From the NCBI GenBank assembly GCA_963691655.1, contig OY829330.1, forward strand, positions 16,836,815 to 16,900,814: 64,000 nucleotides of DNA. Reading direction: 5' to 3'. Under the pieces are notes generated by a model, which was not told the DNA's origin, did not search any database, and saw nothing but the letters and a program-made list of their open reading frames with translations. This document shows, in pieces, positions 10,190 to 22,328 of the stretch; positions within the stretch are counted from its first letter, which is position 1, and each line of letters starts with the position of its first letter. A program made the translations under genes and the position numbers. The stretch is from Toxonevra muliebris. Taxonomy: Eukaryota > Arthropoda > Insecta > Diptera > Pallopteridae.

Positions 10190-11640
10190 CGGTCGGGCGC
10201 TTCTCGACAAATGTCGTTCCAAGTTTAATTTGCTGGTGAATGCTGGTGCTCTAGGACGTCGTGAGCCCTATTGGTTCCATCGCAGTGCATGACGTGAAGT
10301 AGAGTTGGCCCTTTTCCTTAAGGTATGGCCAATCCACCTCTACTTCTTCTCTTTGATTTAAGCTGCAGCTCTCCTCTGGTCAGTGCAAAGTTACAAAGTT
10401 ACTCATTTGAAATTCGCTGTGCCTACCAAAAATTTTGAGAATCCTTCTCATACATTTGTTTATGAAAGTTTGTATTTTCGTTTCGATGTTGTTAGACTAT
10501 TTCCAGGTTTTGGCAACATAGTAGAGAGCCGACATTACGCTGGAGTTGAAAATACGCTTTTTGGTTTTTAGTGAGATGTGGCTTGATTTCCAGATGTTGT
10601 GCAACATTCCAAAAGCCGATTTTGACTTTTTGACACGAACGCAAACATTTTGGTCAGCCCCGCTTTGGTTGGTTAATAAACTGCCGAAGTAGGTAAAATT
10701 CTGCACATTTTCTACGATGCCGTTTCCAAGCCTAACCTCCGAATTTGCGACAGAGCAGTAACCGCTATTCATAGCTTGGTTTTGTTGGAATTAATTTCCA
10801 GACCCTCCTATTTAGTATTCGCATTTAAGAGATCTACACTCGCTTGGAGATCGCTGAGCTTATGGCTAACCAAGCACACGTCATCTGCGCATTCGAGGTC
10901 CTCAAATTGCGCGAATGGAATCCATTGAATACCTCGTCTGCCATTTCATCTAGTGAGAGTATGAAAAGCAGCGGTGAGAGGATACATCCTTAGCGTACCC
11001 TGGTACTGACAGCAACCCATTGTGCAGAACACAGCATTTAAACCCATATCATACATGGCCGTGATGATGTATAAAAGATTGTGTTGCCCCTATAGTTGTT
11101 ACCGTAGGAGTAATCGCCCTTCTTTGGCAGCTTCACAAATATGTCTTCTTTCCAAAAGCTAGGAAATACTTCGGCATTCCAGATCTTAATCACTGTTGGC
11201 ACCCACAAATCAGCCGTAACTCCAGGGTCTAGTTTTAGAAATTAAGGGTATATGTTGTCACTGCCTGCAGCTTTGCCGGTTTTCAGTTTCATGCGCTGGA
11301 GTTGTTAAGAGTCTCCTCAAAATGTTCTGCCCATTTGCGAAGCTGTTGACATTAGTTATTATTACTCCGTGTACGTCTTTGATAAGCGTTTGGTGATGGT
11401 GTCTTTCCTGGATATCGTTCTGGTTATTTCGTACAACTAACTGGGATCACCTAGGGCTGGAGCGTCCTCCGCCTCTGCTTTTTGTCGTTCTTTAAGCTAA
11501 TTTTTTTATCGCTCCTTACGGCTTTCTTGATTTCTAGCATAGTTCGGAGTATTGTCAACGAAAGATGACATTTTGAAGACGTCAAATTTACGATTTATTT
11601 TGTTGTTATTGATTCTAATGGCTGCGACTTTCAATTAATG
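10190..11640 (-). pseudogene. RTE-like LINE reverse transcriptase and C-terminal relic
   Basis: Reading the minus strand from about 11640 down: KAVRSDKKISLKNDKKQ, then KTGKAAGSDNIYP, WNAEVFPSFWKEDIFVKLPK with KGDYSYGNNYRG, LSLDEMADEV, and QFEDLECADDVCLVSHKLSD near 10900. The last is the catalytic block with CADD for the usual YADD/FADD. It continues NGIVENVQNFTYFGSLL and FGMLHNIWKSSHISLKTKKR, then ALYYVAKTWK at about 10500. The motif order matches RTE/SR2-type LINEs, the same type as the plus-strand fragments at 2770-4405. Frame changes and stops are frequent, and part of the fingers region is deleted. It sits just after the presumed host exon, on the opposite strand. Confidence 0.75.
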
Positions 11641-13776
11641 AAATTTGACACGAATTGAGCCAAATCAGAAACACCATCAGCGACATGCCCACCTATGGAG
11701 ATGTTTTGAATAAAAAATATATGAGAAATATATAAATAAAAAGGGGGATCCAAGGAGTGGGCTTCCAAAAGAAATTGAAGAAAAATGTATTTAAAAAAAA
11801 TTACAAAATTAAATGCTAACTAATGTTCAGCATTTATAATTTTGTTTGATTTAAAAGGTGTAAATTTATTCAGCTCTAAAAAAAATTTCATAAAAATTAT
11901 AAACTTTCACATAAAGCTTGAATCTTTCTATTCATTTATTTGGCTTTTTATTTTTTAAATACTTAACCCTGGAACCATAACGCTCTTTTTATATACGTTA
12001 AGAACAACGCTACTTTGATTTTACGTACAGATCAATATCCTACTGATACGCTTTTTGTATACGTAAATTTAAAAAAAAAACCTATTTTGAAACTTGTTTT
12101 TGTTTTGAAGAGCTGCTAAAATTGGTCTATTGGCCCCAGTAAGATAAGCGTGATTATGAAAAAACTGTTATAATTTGTTGAGTATCTTATATTTTTAAAG
12201 ATGTTTGTTGAGTTTCTTTTATTTTTAAAGATTTTTAAATTGATGTACTTGAAAGTAGAGCCCTGTGCCGATGGGGGCTTAACCTGCGGTGGCGAAGTGT
12301 AACTTTTGGAACAGCGACTGGCGGTGCGTCGATTTACGCCGATATTATTGGCGGCGGCGATGTTTCGGCGTAAGTTAAGGAAGATTGGCTCTTTTCATGT
12401 AGTTTGAAAATTAGCTGTTTTTAAATTTGTAATACTCAAATGGAAATTGGTTTTCAGGGTGGCAATGAGTTGTTTTACAAAACAGTATCAGTACATATAG
12501 AATAGTATTAAACAAACGAGTATGTTTTGACAAAAAACCACTCTGCAACGAGCTGAATGTAACCACCTTGACCGAGCACGGGAAAAAATTTTCTGTGTTC
12601 GTCGACCACAAATACTACCAGGCGCTTAGTCAGGTTTTACATACACCGATTTTTCCATATTCTCGTTTGTTCTTTCGTTCCATCATCCACAGCTTTTATA
12701 CACAGCGATTACCACCGGCCGATTTTGTATTTCTATTGCTTCTTTGTTCTATTGTTACATGAGTGGAATGGAAAGGCAAACGTCAAAAATCGTTGGTACA
12801 GCCGACTTGGACTCGCTCACCTTCGTCTCGTCTCCCTCGCTAACAAATAGAAAATCGGTGAGAAAAACCAGTGTGTGTAAAAGCAGACTTACTCCGTTCT
12901 TTTGTATTTTTACATATGCATATCCAAATGTAAAATTCGTCTGTTACCGTCGTTTCACTACTCCATGCGTTACATCAATTTCAACCTTACATCGATTCTG
13001 TGTTTTTACACATAACTAATTTCACTTTTAAAAATCATCGACAAGGGCAGTTTACATATGTTCAAAATGAAACTATTCACTTACTATCGATTAACCAAAT
13101 TTCTATATTGATACTTGCCTCTCTCTCAATAGCTGGCAGCAAAAGGTTTTTTGCTATAACTTTTAATTTTTCATTTCTTTTCGGTTCATAGGTAAAATTC
13201 ATTAAAAAAAAGACACATTCACGAAAAAACTAGGTGAAAATTATGACTAACACTTGTAAGCCCACATAATTTGTCATATCAATAGCAATTCATCAAATCT
13301 AAACTTTTCAATGAACGTTAAATAACTTTACATAAGCAAATCTGCATAAGAAAGAATACACACAAAAGAGAAATTTGTTTATTGTTTTCTTTTTTTTACT
13401 ATTGCTTGAATCGGAAAGTTTAGAGTAGTACAATCAAGTATCCATTTTGAAATATACCAATTACTAATCATTTTCTAATCCCAGTGAATTTTTTTTCTGA
13501 ACAAAATTGGCAATCAGGTTGGAATTCGACTTTCGATGTATTAGAGACCGTGTTGGAATATGGTGGAATCATCAAAAAACTGATTGTTTGAAGCTTCACA
13601 AATGATCTGAGCAGTTCCAGCCGCACAAGTGAAAGTAGAAAGGGTTAAAATTGATATTGGATCCGCAAAGATATCATTTAAAAAACAGATCGTTAAGAGA
13701 GATACTACTTATTTGTTAATCTAAACGATAATATAAACCATATTAAATGTTTAATAAAACTGCAAATTATCAAATA
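11641..13776. other. Unassigned, includes a GC-rich patch
   Basis: Mostly AT-rich with no recognised frame. A patch at 12255-12373 is unusually GC-rich and is reported under findings. At 12540-13020 there are open frames but no motif I recognise. TTAACCCTGG near 11967 resembles the TTAA-CCCT start of piggyBac ends, without a partner. Confidence 0.4.
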
Positions 13777-14556
13777 CAGTAGAATCGCCATAATTCGTAC
13801 CCCGTTAAATCGAAAATCTCAATAAATAGTAACAAACTGTTGGTCCCTTGAAAAAATCGTTTTATTTCGTCCCCTCGCTAATTCCTATTTTTTTTTTCAA
13901 TACAAGGTCTGTTTAACCTCTTATAAATTGAAATTGGTTGTTGACAACCTCTTACAATTCGTAATGCAAAGCAAAATTACCATGTATGGCATTATGATTC
14001 GAAAAAAATCAATCATAGTAGATAGCTACGTTCACTTTTTTTGATGGAATTTTTTGTGTTTCTCGTGGTTGACAAGATACGCGAGAAGAGCTATAAACAA
14101 CTAAAAATTACAGGCTTTTTAGAACATAGTTTATAATGGGGTCCAATATGTGTACATACGTGCATACATATTCCAGTTAAATGAATAATTATTTTTGCTT
14201 TTTTCTTTCTATTAAAAAAAAAACGTCAATTCGTATTTTTCTTATTTTAACTTCATTAACCCTGGGATTGTATGTCCAAATGCTTAATATTCGAAAACTC
14301 AAGTAAAATGGGAGATATGGTTTCCATTTTATTTGAGTTTTCTTCAAACTACTAATGGTGGCTGTCAATGAGTGGAATATATTTTTTTTTTAAATTTATT
14401 TTAATATTTGCATAAAATATTGAAGGAATTCAACCAGATTTTGAGAAAAAGCTCCGAGATGAAAGGGTTAAATAAAAATCTCGTTAAATCGGAAACCTCT
14501 GTAATTCGTAAAAAATTGCTGGTCGCTTGCGATTACGAATTATCGGGACTCTACTG
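13777..14556. mobile_element. TA-flanked non-autonomous element (pogo/Tc1-type ends), family C
   Basis: The left end is CAGTAGAATCGCCATAATTC and the right end, reverse complemented, is CAGTAGAGTCCCGATAATTC. Both ends are flanked by TA (13775-13776 and 14557-14558), the target of the Tc1/mariner/pogo group. The interior is non-coding and contains a nested TTAA element at 14260-14467. A partial copy of the left half lies at 44262-44430, with matching AAAATCTCAATAA, AACAAACTGTTGG and AAGGTCTGTTTAACC blocks. The length is 780 bp. Confidence 0.85.
14260..14467. mobile_element. Nested TTAA-flanked MITE (piggyBac-like)
   Basis: TTAA occurs at 14256-14259 and 14468-14471, with ends CCCTGGGATTG and, reversed, CCCTTTCATC. 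A TTAA duplication plus CCCT ends is the piggyBac signature. Similarity between the ends is limited to a few bases, so this call is tentative. Confidence 0.5.
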
Positions 14557-15596
14557 TATAAGAAAAATGTCAACGGAATGAAAAAATGCAAATTGCTAAG
14601 TAACTAAATGTATTAATGTATATAAACAAGTAAAACTATTATTTGAAAAACTTTTTGTTTTATTTCATTTTTAATTGAATCCGAACCTGAACACGAACCC
14701 AAATTTCTCCGGTTCGAAACCCTACTAAAATTCTCAATGGCGCAAAAATGTAGAAATAAAAGTGGAACAAATACTTTCCACATGACAAACAAAAATTAGT
14801 ATGCTGCTGGTTTTTTTAGAACTACACATACTAAAAAAGCTATTGAAGTTCCTATGAGAATAAGCCAGATAGCATGTTATGAAAACATATATTTTCAAAT
14901 TTTAAAAGCCTCGTAGTAAAAGCCATAGCATGAATGCTTGTGTGTATTCTATATAATAAAAATTTTTTTTTTGGTACATATACTAGCTATTGAAAACAAT
15001 ACAAATAAAAAATTTTAGAAGAAAATTATTTTTTCCGTTTGAAACAAAAGTAGTAATTTTGTTAATACATATCGTACAAATTTTCAGTAACCAACTCTTA
15101 GGCAGGCCCGGCTTTTGAGCTTATATGGACGTACCGCCACTGGATGTGGTTTATTTATAAACGATCCTTTGGCATACAACTGTAACGAATTTCTACCTGG
15201 GTATAACTCGCAGAGTCCAGGGTTTGAATACAGAAAATTTATTAATCGCAACGACCCTTAGTCACAGTCAACCTCCCTTTCCTATAGCAGGAGCAAACTA
15301 GTCGTGGCAAAACATACGCGTACTACACAGTACTGCTGGACGTTTTGCTGTTAAAATAAGGCGGGTGCACAACAGTGCTACGTACGTCTAGAGGGCACAC
15401 GATGCTCTCATGATTGGGATGCCTCGGGTTTGAAATGTGAAAGCCCTGCAGTGCGATTATTTATTTAAGTTCGATTTATTGTCTTTTGTTAATCTATCGG
15501 CTTCCGCTTGTATTTGATCACGAGAAATTACTTTCGTCTTGTCCTCTGTTCGATCGTGTAAACACCGATTCAACCCCATTTTATTTTAACTTTGCG
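14557..15596. other. Unassigned interval
   Basis: AT-rich up to about 15090. From 15090 to 15470 the sequence is more balanced in composition and could be an old transposon fragment, but I recognise no motif. The GGGTTTGAA near 15428 is not backed by any tRNA-like fold. Confidence 0.4.
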
Positions 15597-15920
15597 CTAC
15601 ACCTGCCAGTGCTGGCATGCCAATTCAGAATATGTATTATATGTCAAAAAATAGAAAAATTGTCTTTGTGACGTAAGCGTACTGCCAATAATCATGCCAA
15701 TTCATTTCTAATGAAATGTCAGAAACTCCACTTCTAATAATTTGCTCACTCTGCTCTACTTTGTTTTTGTTTTCTCTCACAAATGGGAGAAACGTCAAAT
15801 ATTGTCGGCTTACGTCAAATCATTGGCACCGAAATATGCTTGCCAATGAGTAAAGTGTGAGTGTATTAGTGAAAAAATGTGAGTGTGTTAGCATTGGCAT
15901 GCCAGCACATGCAGGTGTAG
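15597..15920. mobile_element. MITE with 30-bp terminal inverted repeats
   Basis: The ends are CTACACCTGCCAGTGCTGG plus CATGCCAAT on the left and, reversed, CTACACCTGCATGTGCTGG plus CATGCCAAT on the right. They match at nearly every position. The element is 324 bp with further inner repeats of CATGCCAAT/ATTGGCA and TTACGTCA. No clear target duplication was visible, so the superfamily is open. Confidence 0.8.
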
Positions 15921-16392
15921 ACTCTGGGGAAGATGGCCGTATGTCGCGTCTTCTTTTCGGGTATGTTCAGTTTCTTCCCTTTTGCTGGCATGATTGCAGG
16001 GTCGCATTTGGTAGACCCTGCGTGTTTTTTTCTTATAGATTAATATTCAACTTGGCAAATGATATATTACATATTATTGTAATACAAAATAAAATACCAA
16101 TTATATTTTAATGGAAAAAATAAGAAATAGAGATCAAAATGTAATTCATTATATAACAATGTAATAACAAAAAAAAAAACAAAAAAATTAAAGACGAGTC
16201 TGCCTCCATTAGCAAAAAATATGTACACGTGCACACCAACACAAAACATGAGAAACCTTTTCCGGAATATCCTTATAAAAAAAGGAGTAAGTTGCATTTT
16301 AGTGTATAGACGCGTTCATATGTAGATGCGCATTAGAATACATTGTGATGCACATATCTTCGCCGTCTTGGTTTTATAAATACATTCCCATT

Positions 16393-17128
16393 TTGAGAAA
16401 TTTATAATTTTCAAGTTGATATCCAACATGATTCTCCAATCGATATCAAATATTTTTCTCAACATTCGCTTCCAAGTTGAGAATGAGTTGAGATATATTT
16501 GAGAAAATATTTACATATTTTACTATGGCAGCACTGCTATTGGATTTGCAAAAAATGTGTATCTGGCAGTGATTGTGAATAACATGTTTTTTGACAAAAG
16601 TGAAGTGAAAAAAGGAAGAAAATGAAGTGAAAATAATTTTTCCGAAAAACTTTAATTTTAAAAGTAAAAAATTAAAAAGTGAAATAAGGCAAGAAGTGGA
16701 CTTATTGTCGGAGTGCTTAAAGCTGCCGAAACTTTGATGCTAGCCTTCAACTGCCAACTTAAATTGTGTACTCTCAAGTGATATTAAATAGACTGAATTT
16801 GTTATTTTTTTAAAAGTTTTAATTTTACTATGTATAATTGAAGTGTTAAAACATTTGTGAAATGAAATTGTTAAAACTTTAAGTTGCTTTTGAAGTTGAA
16901 AAGCGAAGAAATAAAAAAGTCATTTAATATTTCCTTTTATTTTTCCTGTTTCAATTAAATATAAATAATTATTGATTATGGCAATACTGTAAATTTCCTT
17001 TGAGACCAATTGGAGAATTACGTTAGAACTCAAGTTGAGAACTATAATTTTCTCAAGTTGATAACTATAATTATTACCATACAAAAAAATGCTCTTTTTG
17101 TTGAGAATGCTATAGTACACCAATGGAG
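16393..17128 (+). mobile_element. TTGAGAA-rich DNA transposon, copy 1 (family D)
   Basis: The left end reads TTGAGAAATTTATAATTTTC then AAGTTGATATCCAACATG. The right end carries CAAGTTGATAACTATAATTA and TTGAGAATGCTATAGTAC. Many TTGAGAA/TTCTCAA motifs cluster inside both ends, as expected of transposase-binding subterminal repeats. It is homologous, in inverted orientation, to 20224-21490. A short frame shared with copy 2 (SGLIVGVLKAAETL at about 16695) shows both derive from a coding element. Confidence 0.75.
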
Positions 17129-17439
17129 ATGGAGAATATAAAAATACACACACACAAAAGAAAAGTATAAACGGCAACAAAAATTTGCTGAAATATTTAT
17201 TTTTCTTTTTTATGCAATATTTATTGGGAGGGCTGAAAATTAAATTCGATTTAATCAAAAGACAAAAATAAAAAACTTAAAATAATGTTAATTGTTATGT
17301 GCATATTTAGTAATATATAATCACATTCGATCGTTCGATTCAAGCATATGTTTTGTCATAATGTGTAAAGCATTTTTTACTATGACTGTAAACTATATAA
17401 TAAAATGTGGATGAGAATAATTTTTTTTTTTAATTTTCT

Positions 17440-17510
17440 ATAGTGCCACTTTTGGTATAAAAGATTTACTAGGTCGCACTGCCTGGCTTTCGGGTCGTTC
17501 CAACAGTACC
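17440..17510 (+). repeat. SINE tail fragment
   Basis: GGTATAAAAGATTTACTAGG followed by TCGCACTGCCTGGCTTTCG matches the 3' part of the tRNA-like SINE at 63095-63300 (GGTACAAAATATCTTATAGG then TCGCAGTGCCTGACTTTCG). No tRNA-like head is present here. Confidence 0.6.
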
Positions 17511-17605
17511 AATGCATCCAACTATTATCTGTTAATAGACAACTGTCAAATTTTGAGCAAGTTGCGCCATTTAGTTCGTGTTTGACAGAGTGTTGGAATT
17601 AAAGG

Positions 17606-18681
17606 CAGTGCTGCCGAAGGTACTCCGATCGGAGTATTCGTACTCCGCTCAAATCTCAATCCTCCTGTCCTCCCCAATCGGGAAAAATCCTCCTATTTCA
17701 TATTCTTGAATTTTTTGTTGTAAACGTAAATCAAACTAAATATGTTCTGTTGGGTTATTTTAGTTTCTGTCTCTGAAATATTTGTTACTATGACTAGCTC
17801 TACTTTATTTATCGCTGGATTACTGTCAAAATTCAAAAGTTCGTGTTTCATTGCCAGGAGTTTTTGCTTGTCTTTGTGTTAATACTTGTAATTTTTGACA
17901 ATTGAAATCAATAGTAGAAAAACCGCGTAAAAGTAAGTACGCATATTTAATAAATATCAATAAATTGGTAATGAATTTATATATATATATACATTAGATT
18001 TGGAACTGGAAGAATTTTGATGTGAAATTTTTCATTTAAAGAATGCTTTAAAAGAAAAAATGCTTTCAAAACTGGAAAAATTTATTGGCGCAATTTTAAG
18101 TTTTCCACATAGCAGTACAGCGGCAAATATAATTTTTTCTCAATTGAATCTAATTAAAGACAAAAAACGAAATTGCTTGCTGACTGCAACTGTTAATGCA
18201 GTAATGGTTGGTAAGAAAAGCTACAAAAAAATGATGCCTCCTTCTAGTTACCTTCGGTTAAGCTGGTTCAAAGTACCACAAAGTACTTTTTTTACCCGGT
18301 TTTGAGGAGAAGGAAGACAAGTTTGTTGTAGTTTTTTAATCATTATTGCTTTTTTATTATCATTTACTGATACTACCGTTAGTTTCCAAAGAAACAATAT
18401 TTGGTTTTTATATTGTATAAATTTGTTTTATTTTCATAAATTTTTTAGCTTTAAGTATGACTGAAGTTGTTTTCCAGTTGTGAATAAAAAAAAAGTATTT
18501 TTTTTTAAAAAATTTTCCATACATTAGTGCAACTGTTTGCAATTATCTAATACTCTAGATTCTAAGTAATACTTATTTGAAAACTTGTAAGACATTTTGA
18601 AAAATTCCTCCCCTGTAAAGCAAAATCCTCCTCTTAAAAGGAAAATTTCCTCCCCTTAAAATTTTCAAAACGAAAGCACTG
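17606..18681 (+). mobile_element. Internally deleted hAT transposon, 1,076 bp
   Basis: The ends are CAGTGCTGCCG and, reversed, CAGTGCTTTCG. The flanking 8-bp duplications are ATTAAAGG (17598-17605) and ATTGAAGG (18682-18689), 7 of 8 identical. An 8-bp duplication with CAGTG ends is diagnostic of hAT. The interior keeps one piece of the transposase (see 18060-18200), so this is a deletion derivative and not an unrelated MITE. Confidence 0.85.
18060..18205 (+). pseudogene. hAT transposase C-terminal dimerisation segment
   Basis: The frame reads LEKFIGAILSFPHSSTAANI and IFSQLNLIKDKKRNCL, then LTATVNAVM. This fits the hAT C-terminal dimerisation domain, whose hallmark is LPHSSAxxERxFSxxNxIK followed by KNRL and a leucine-rich helix. 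It covers only about 45 residues and the catalytic RNase-H-like core is absent, so no transposase can be made. It lies in the forward orientation inside the hAT element at 17606-18681. Confidence 0.8.
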
Positions 18682-18689
18682 ATTGAAGG

Positions 18690-19716
18690 TACAATTGTAC
18701 CTTTTGGGGTACAATTTCAAAATTATGACACGAAAGTACGCCTTTTTTTTGAGGTACATTTTGGCTGTGCAATGTTAATGCCCTAACTTACAATTTAAAA
18801 ATTTTGCAAAAACATTCCCAAATTTTAATATACTGAGTATTTTTTCTTCACAATTTGTTATTCATATTAATTAAAAGAACAGAGACGTAAGATTAGGTTG
18901 AATGCTCAAAATATGTTTGGTTGAAATGCAGGTGGAAACGTTTAATCCGAATGCATCAGAAACTCGATTTTGGAAAAAGGCTTTTATAGTGTGTTCACAT
19001 GGAAGTTGAAAATCGATTTTCGTTGCCCAAAATTAGATTTTCAGAAAAGTCGTTCAGACGGCATTTGATTTTTCATCTGCCAATTTTCATTTACTTTTCA
19101 CACACTTTTTACAAATAACTAATGTCATCATGTTTAGCAGAAACCAAAAAAAGTACTAAATACTGTAATAGATGGAATATTGTAGTAGCATTCCCTCATT
19201 TCTGTCAGAAACACAGAGTTGCATAGCGAAAAATCATAGCCAAAAAACGTTTTTCGTCGAAAATCGGCTGAAAATCAGATTTTCATTTAACAATTGTTCT
19301 ATGGCGAATATTCAATTTTCATCGGATTTTCAGCCAAAATAAAAGTAGCTATATACATATAATAGAGTTTTCCCGGGTATTGGACGGGTTTTGTTTTTGA
19401 GCCATAAATTTTCACTGGTTATATACTGTCGGGTAAGTAATGAAAATACCCAATTTTTTTTCGGAAAAAAGTATAGTGATTCCATTGACACGCAAAATTG
19501 TATGACCAATTTTTCGAGGATGTTTATTTTTGCCCAAAAAAAAAATTGTACCCGGGTATGAGACACCTACAAAAATCTACTAAAAATTATGTATCTGCAA
19601 GCATTCACAATAGAAGTAAAACTATGTGTTGTTTATTAGAAGACATTTATAAAAAATTCTGTTGAAGTTTTTTCAGTCCTCTTCTTTCTAGTTTGTTGTT
19701 GCTTTTCCTCTGTTGA
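18690..19716. other. Unassigned, partly palindromic
   Basis: GGTACAATTGTACC at about 18688-18701 is a perfect palindrome. Between about 18985 and 19335 the motif AAAATC(N)GATTTTC recurs in both orientations, which may be an old MITE, but no limits could be fixed. The rest is AT-rich. Confidence 0.35.
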
Positions 19717-20090
19717 TACTCTCTACACTTATCGGCACAAACACGACTTAGTACACGTATATAACATATCAAAGGAAAGTTTAGTTATATGCAATCAAGC
19801 CGAGACTTCTATATAGAATCTCTCATGCGATAAAACTGCGAGAGGTCGTCTCTCTGCTTGATTGTATGTAGCTGAATAAAAACTAGATCACTTCGTTTCT
19901 TACTGATTTTGTTAGAGTGCAACAAAAATACTCTCTACATTTGTCTGCACAAACATGACGTAGCACACGTATATAGCACATGAAAGGAAAATTCAGCTAT
20001 ATGGAATCAATATCTCTCACTAAAGCACATTGAGATAAAACTGCAAGAAGTCGACTCTCTGCATGATTGTATGCAGCCGATCCCCAATGG
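19717..20090. repeat. Two-unit tandem duplication, 212-bp period
   Basis: Unit 1 begins TACTCTCTACACTTAT at 19717 and unit 2 TACTCTCTACATTTGT at 19929. Both continue with CACAAACA-GAC, TAGTACACGTATATA-like and GAAAGGAAA, then ATAAAACTGC and CTCTCTGC-TGATTGTATG. The units differ by many substitutions, so the duplication is not recent. It is non-coding. Confidence 0.8.
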
Positions 20091-20223
20091 CTTCGTTCGC
20101 TAAACATTAACAACAGCATAACTTCGTTTCTTCCCATCAAACATTTTGGTTTGAGATCAACTTGAGGTGAAGTTGATATCAAATACCTTTCTCTAATCTC
20201 CAACGTTAATTCTCAACAGCACC

Positions 20224-21490
20224 TCCATTGGAGTACTATAGCATTCTCAAAAAAAAAGGGCATTTTTTTTGTATGGCAATAATTATAGTTATCAACTTGA
20301 GAAAATTGTAGTTCTCAACTTAAGTTCTAACGTAGTTTTCCAATTGGTCTCAAAAGAAATTTACTGTATTGCCATAAGCAATAATTATTTCTATTTAATT
20401 GAAACAGAATATAAAAGGAAATTTTAAATGACTTTTTTATTTCTTCGCTTTTCAACTTCAAAAGCAACTTAAAATTTTAACAATTTCATATCACAAGTGT
20501 TATTTTGTTTTAACAATTCAATTATACATGGTAAAATTAAAACTTATCAGTCTATTTTTTAAAGCGAATTTAACATGTTTCGCTTGTTATAAACTAAAAT
20601 TAAGAAAAATTAAATTCATTTAAATTCATTGGGTTTTTTTTTTAGTCACATCAAATGCATCCGGAAATTTTAGGTTGAGTGCCTCTGAAAGAAATGAATT
20701 GAAAAATATATAAAAATTAACTATACATTACAACAAAAGGGAAGGTATATAAGTACGTTTTAGGGCTGCTGTCATACGAAGGGCTCTTAACCACCTGTTA
20801 GAGCCTACGGCGTTCTATTAACAATTATTAATGTGGTCCAAGTTTGCAAAACTTTTTCCAAGTTTGCACATTTTTGCCAAGTTAGCGAGTCCTCAACCCC
20901 GTAGTGGGTTGATCCCACTTTCTCCTTTGGAATTCCATTTATACGCTGGCTCAATATTGTAAGTAGGCTGTTTGTATTCGACCGCACAGGCTGATAACTC
21001 TTCTTTTAAATTATCAGACTAGCAATTTTCCGCGATAAATTCCTCTTCTGAATTATCTTCACTATCATCATTTTCCTCCTCACTTATGTCAATATCACTT
21101 GGGAGTAAACAATTTTGGTTGGCAGTTGAAGTGGAAGACTCTAGTACCAAAGTTTCAGCAGGTTTGAGCGCTCCGACAATAAGTCCAACTCCTGCTTTAT
21201 TTCACTTTTTAATTTTTTACTTTTATGCATTATTCTTCTAAAATTAAAGTTTTTCGCAGAAATTATTTTCACTTCATTTTCTTCCTTTTTTCATTTCACT
21301 TTTGTCGAAAAACATGTTATTCACAACCACTGCCATCCATATTTTTTGCAAATCCAATAATAAAATATGTAAATATTTTCTCAAATATATTTCAACTTAT
21401 TCTCAACTTGAAAGCCAATGTTGAGAAAAATATTTGATATCGATTGGAGAACCATGTTGGATATCAACTTGAGAATTATAATTTTCTCAA
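20224..21490 (-). mobile_element. TTGAGAA-rich DNA transposon, copy 2 (family D)
   Basis: This is homologous to 16393-17128 in the opposite orientation. Read on the minus strand it starts TTGAGAAAATTATAATTCTC, passes the same GATATCCAACATGG and TTGGATTTGCAAAAA blocks, and ends TATAGTACTCCAATGGAG. It is about 530 bp longer than copy 1 because it keeps an interior segment with a decayed acidic frame: GLIVGALKPAETLVLESST, then SDIDISEEENDDSEDNSEEE at about 21190-21040, then VEYKQPTYNIEPAYKWNSKG. That protein is not recognised. Confidence 0.75.
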
Positions 21491-21692
21491 AGGTTAGAGA
21501 ATTTTATTTTGTCCTTGTTGGGTCATTAATTTCGTATGAGTGCAACAACAACACGACTTTCGTTGCAAAATTTTCAATTCATCCTCGCTAAAGAAGTTTC
21601 ACTTCAAAAATTGGAAAATATGAAGTAAAAACCCCATAACTATTTATAAATTTATTTATTTTGTAGTCCTTCAGTGACTAAGATAAAAAGAA

Positions 21693-22328
21693 ATGGCAGT
21701 TTTTATTCATCATCTCCCTCTTAATCATCGTCTTTTTCATCCGAATCTCTATCGTAATGTTTGCACAGTTCAAATGAACGATAAAATCCATGAAATGATA
21801 TTGCATGATCGGTGCATAAAAGTGCGTGAGGTGGCTGAGGCTGTAAGCATCTCATTTTACATGAATATTTGGACTGGGTGCAGCGATTGCTCTCACTCGA
21901 CCATAAGCCCAACCATGCACTTCAAAGAAGTGTTTGGCAATGTTCAACCGCAACCCGAACGAGTTTTGTGCCGTTTCGTAACCGTGGGAGAAATATGGAT
22001 CCATCATATCGTGCCAGAAACGAAAGAACAGTCAAAGCAGTGGACTTCTCCCAATGAACGTGCACCAAAGAAGGCCAAGGTGGGTTTGTCGGTCAATGGT
22101 GAGTCTTGGCGACAGTTGTTTGGGTTAGAAGCGGTGTCATTCATATCGATTACTTAGAAAAGGGTAAAACGATCACCGACGAATATTATTCGCAGCTGTT
22201 GGACAGATGCGACATTGATTTGAAGCAAAAACGATCGCATGTGGCGAAGAAAAAAGTGCCCATCCACCAAGACAACGCACCGGTACACACGTGTGTAGTC
22301 GCCATGTCAAAAACTCATAAAATGGGCT
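21693..22328 (+). pseudogene. Mariner transposase relic, truncated by a MITE
   Basis: This is a mariner transposase of the mauritiana-like type. Frame 1 gives MNDKIHEMILHDRCIKVREV, AEAVSIS, then FVTVGEIWIHH and PETKEQSKQW, NERAPKKAKV. After a frame change near 22106 it gives HIDYLEKGKTITDEYYSQLL, HVAKKKVPIHQDNAP and VVAMSKTHKMGY. The first catalytic aspartate, normally in FVTVDETWIHH, is glycine here. The second, in HQDNAP, is kept. The sequence breaks off at about 22328, where MITE-type sequence begins, so the third aspartate and C-terminus are lost. The middle of the N-terminal part is also scrambled. Confidence 0.9.

Noticed and set aside
16920..17258. 112-codon minus-strand frame
   Set aside because: It crosses the boundary of a transposon copy and has Lys/Ile/Tyr-rich composition expected of AT-rich non-coding DNA.
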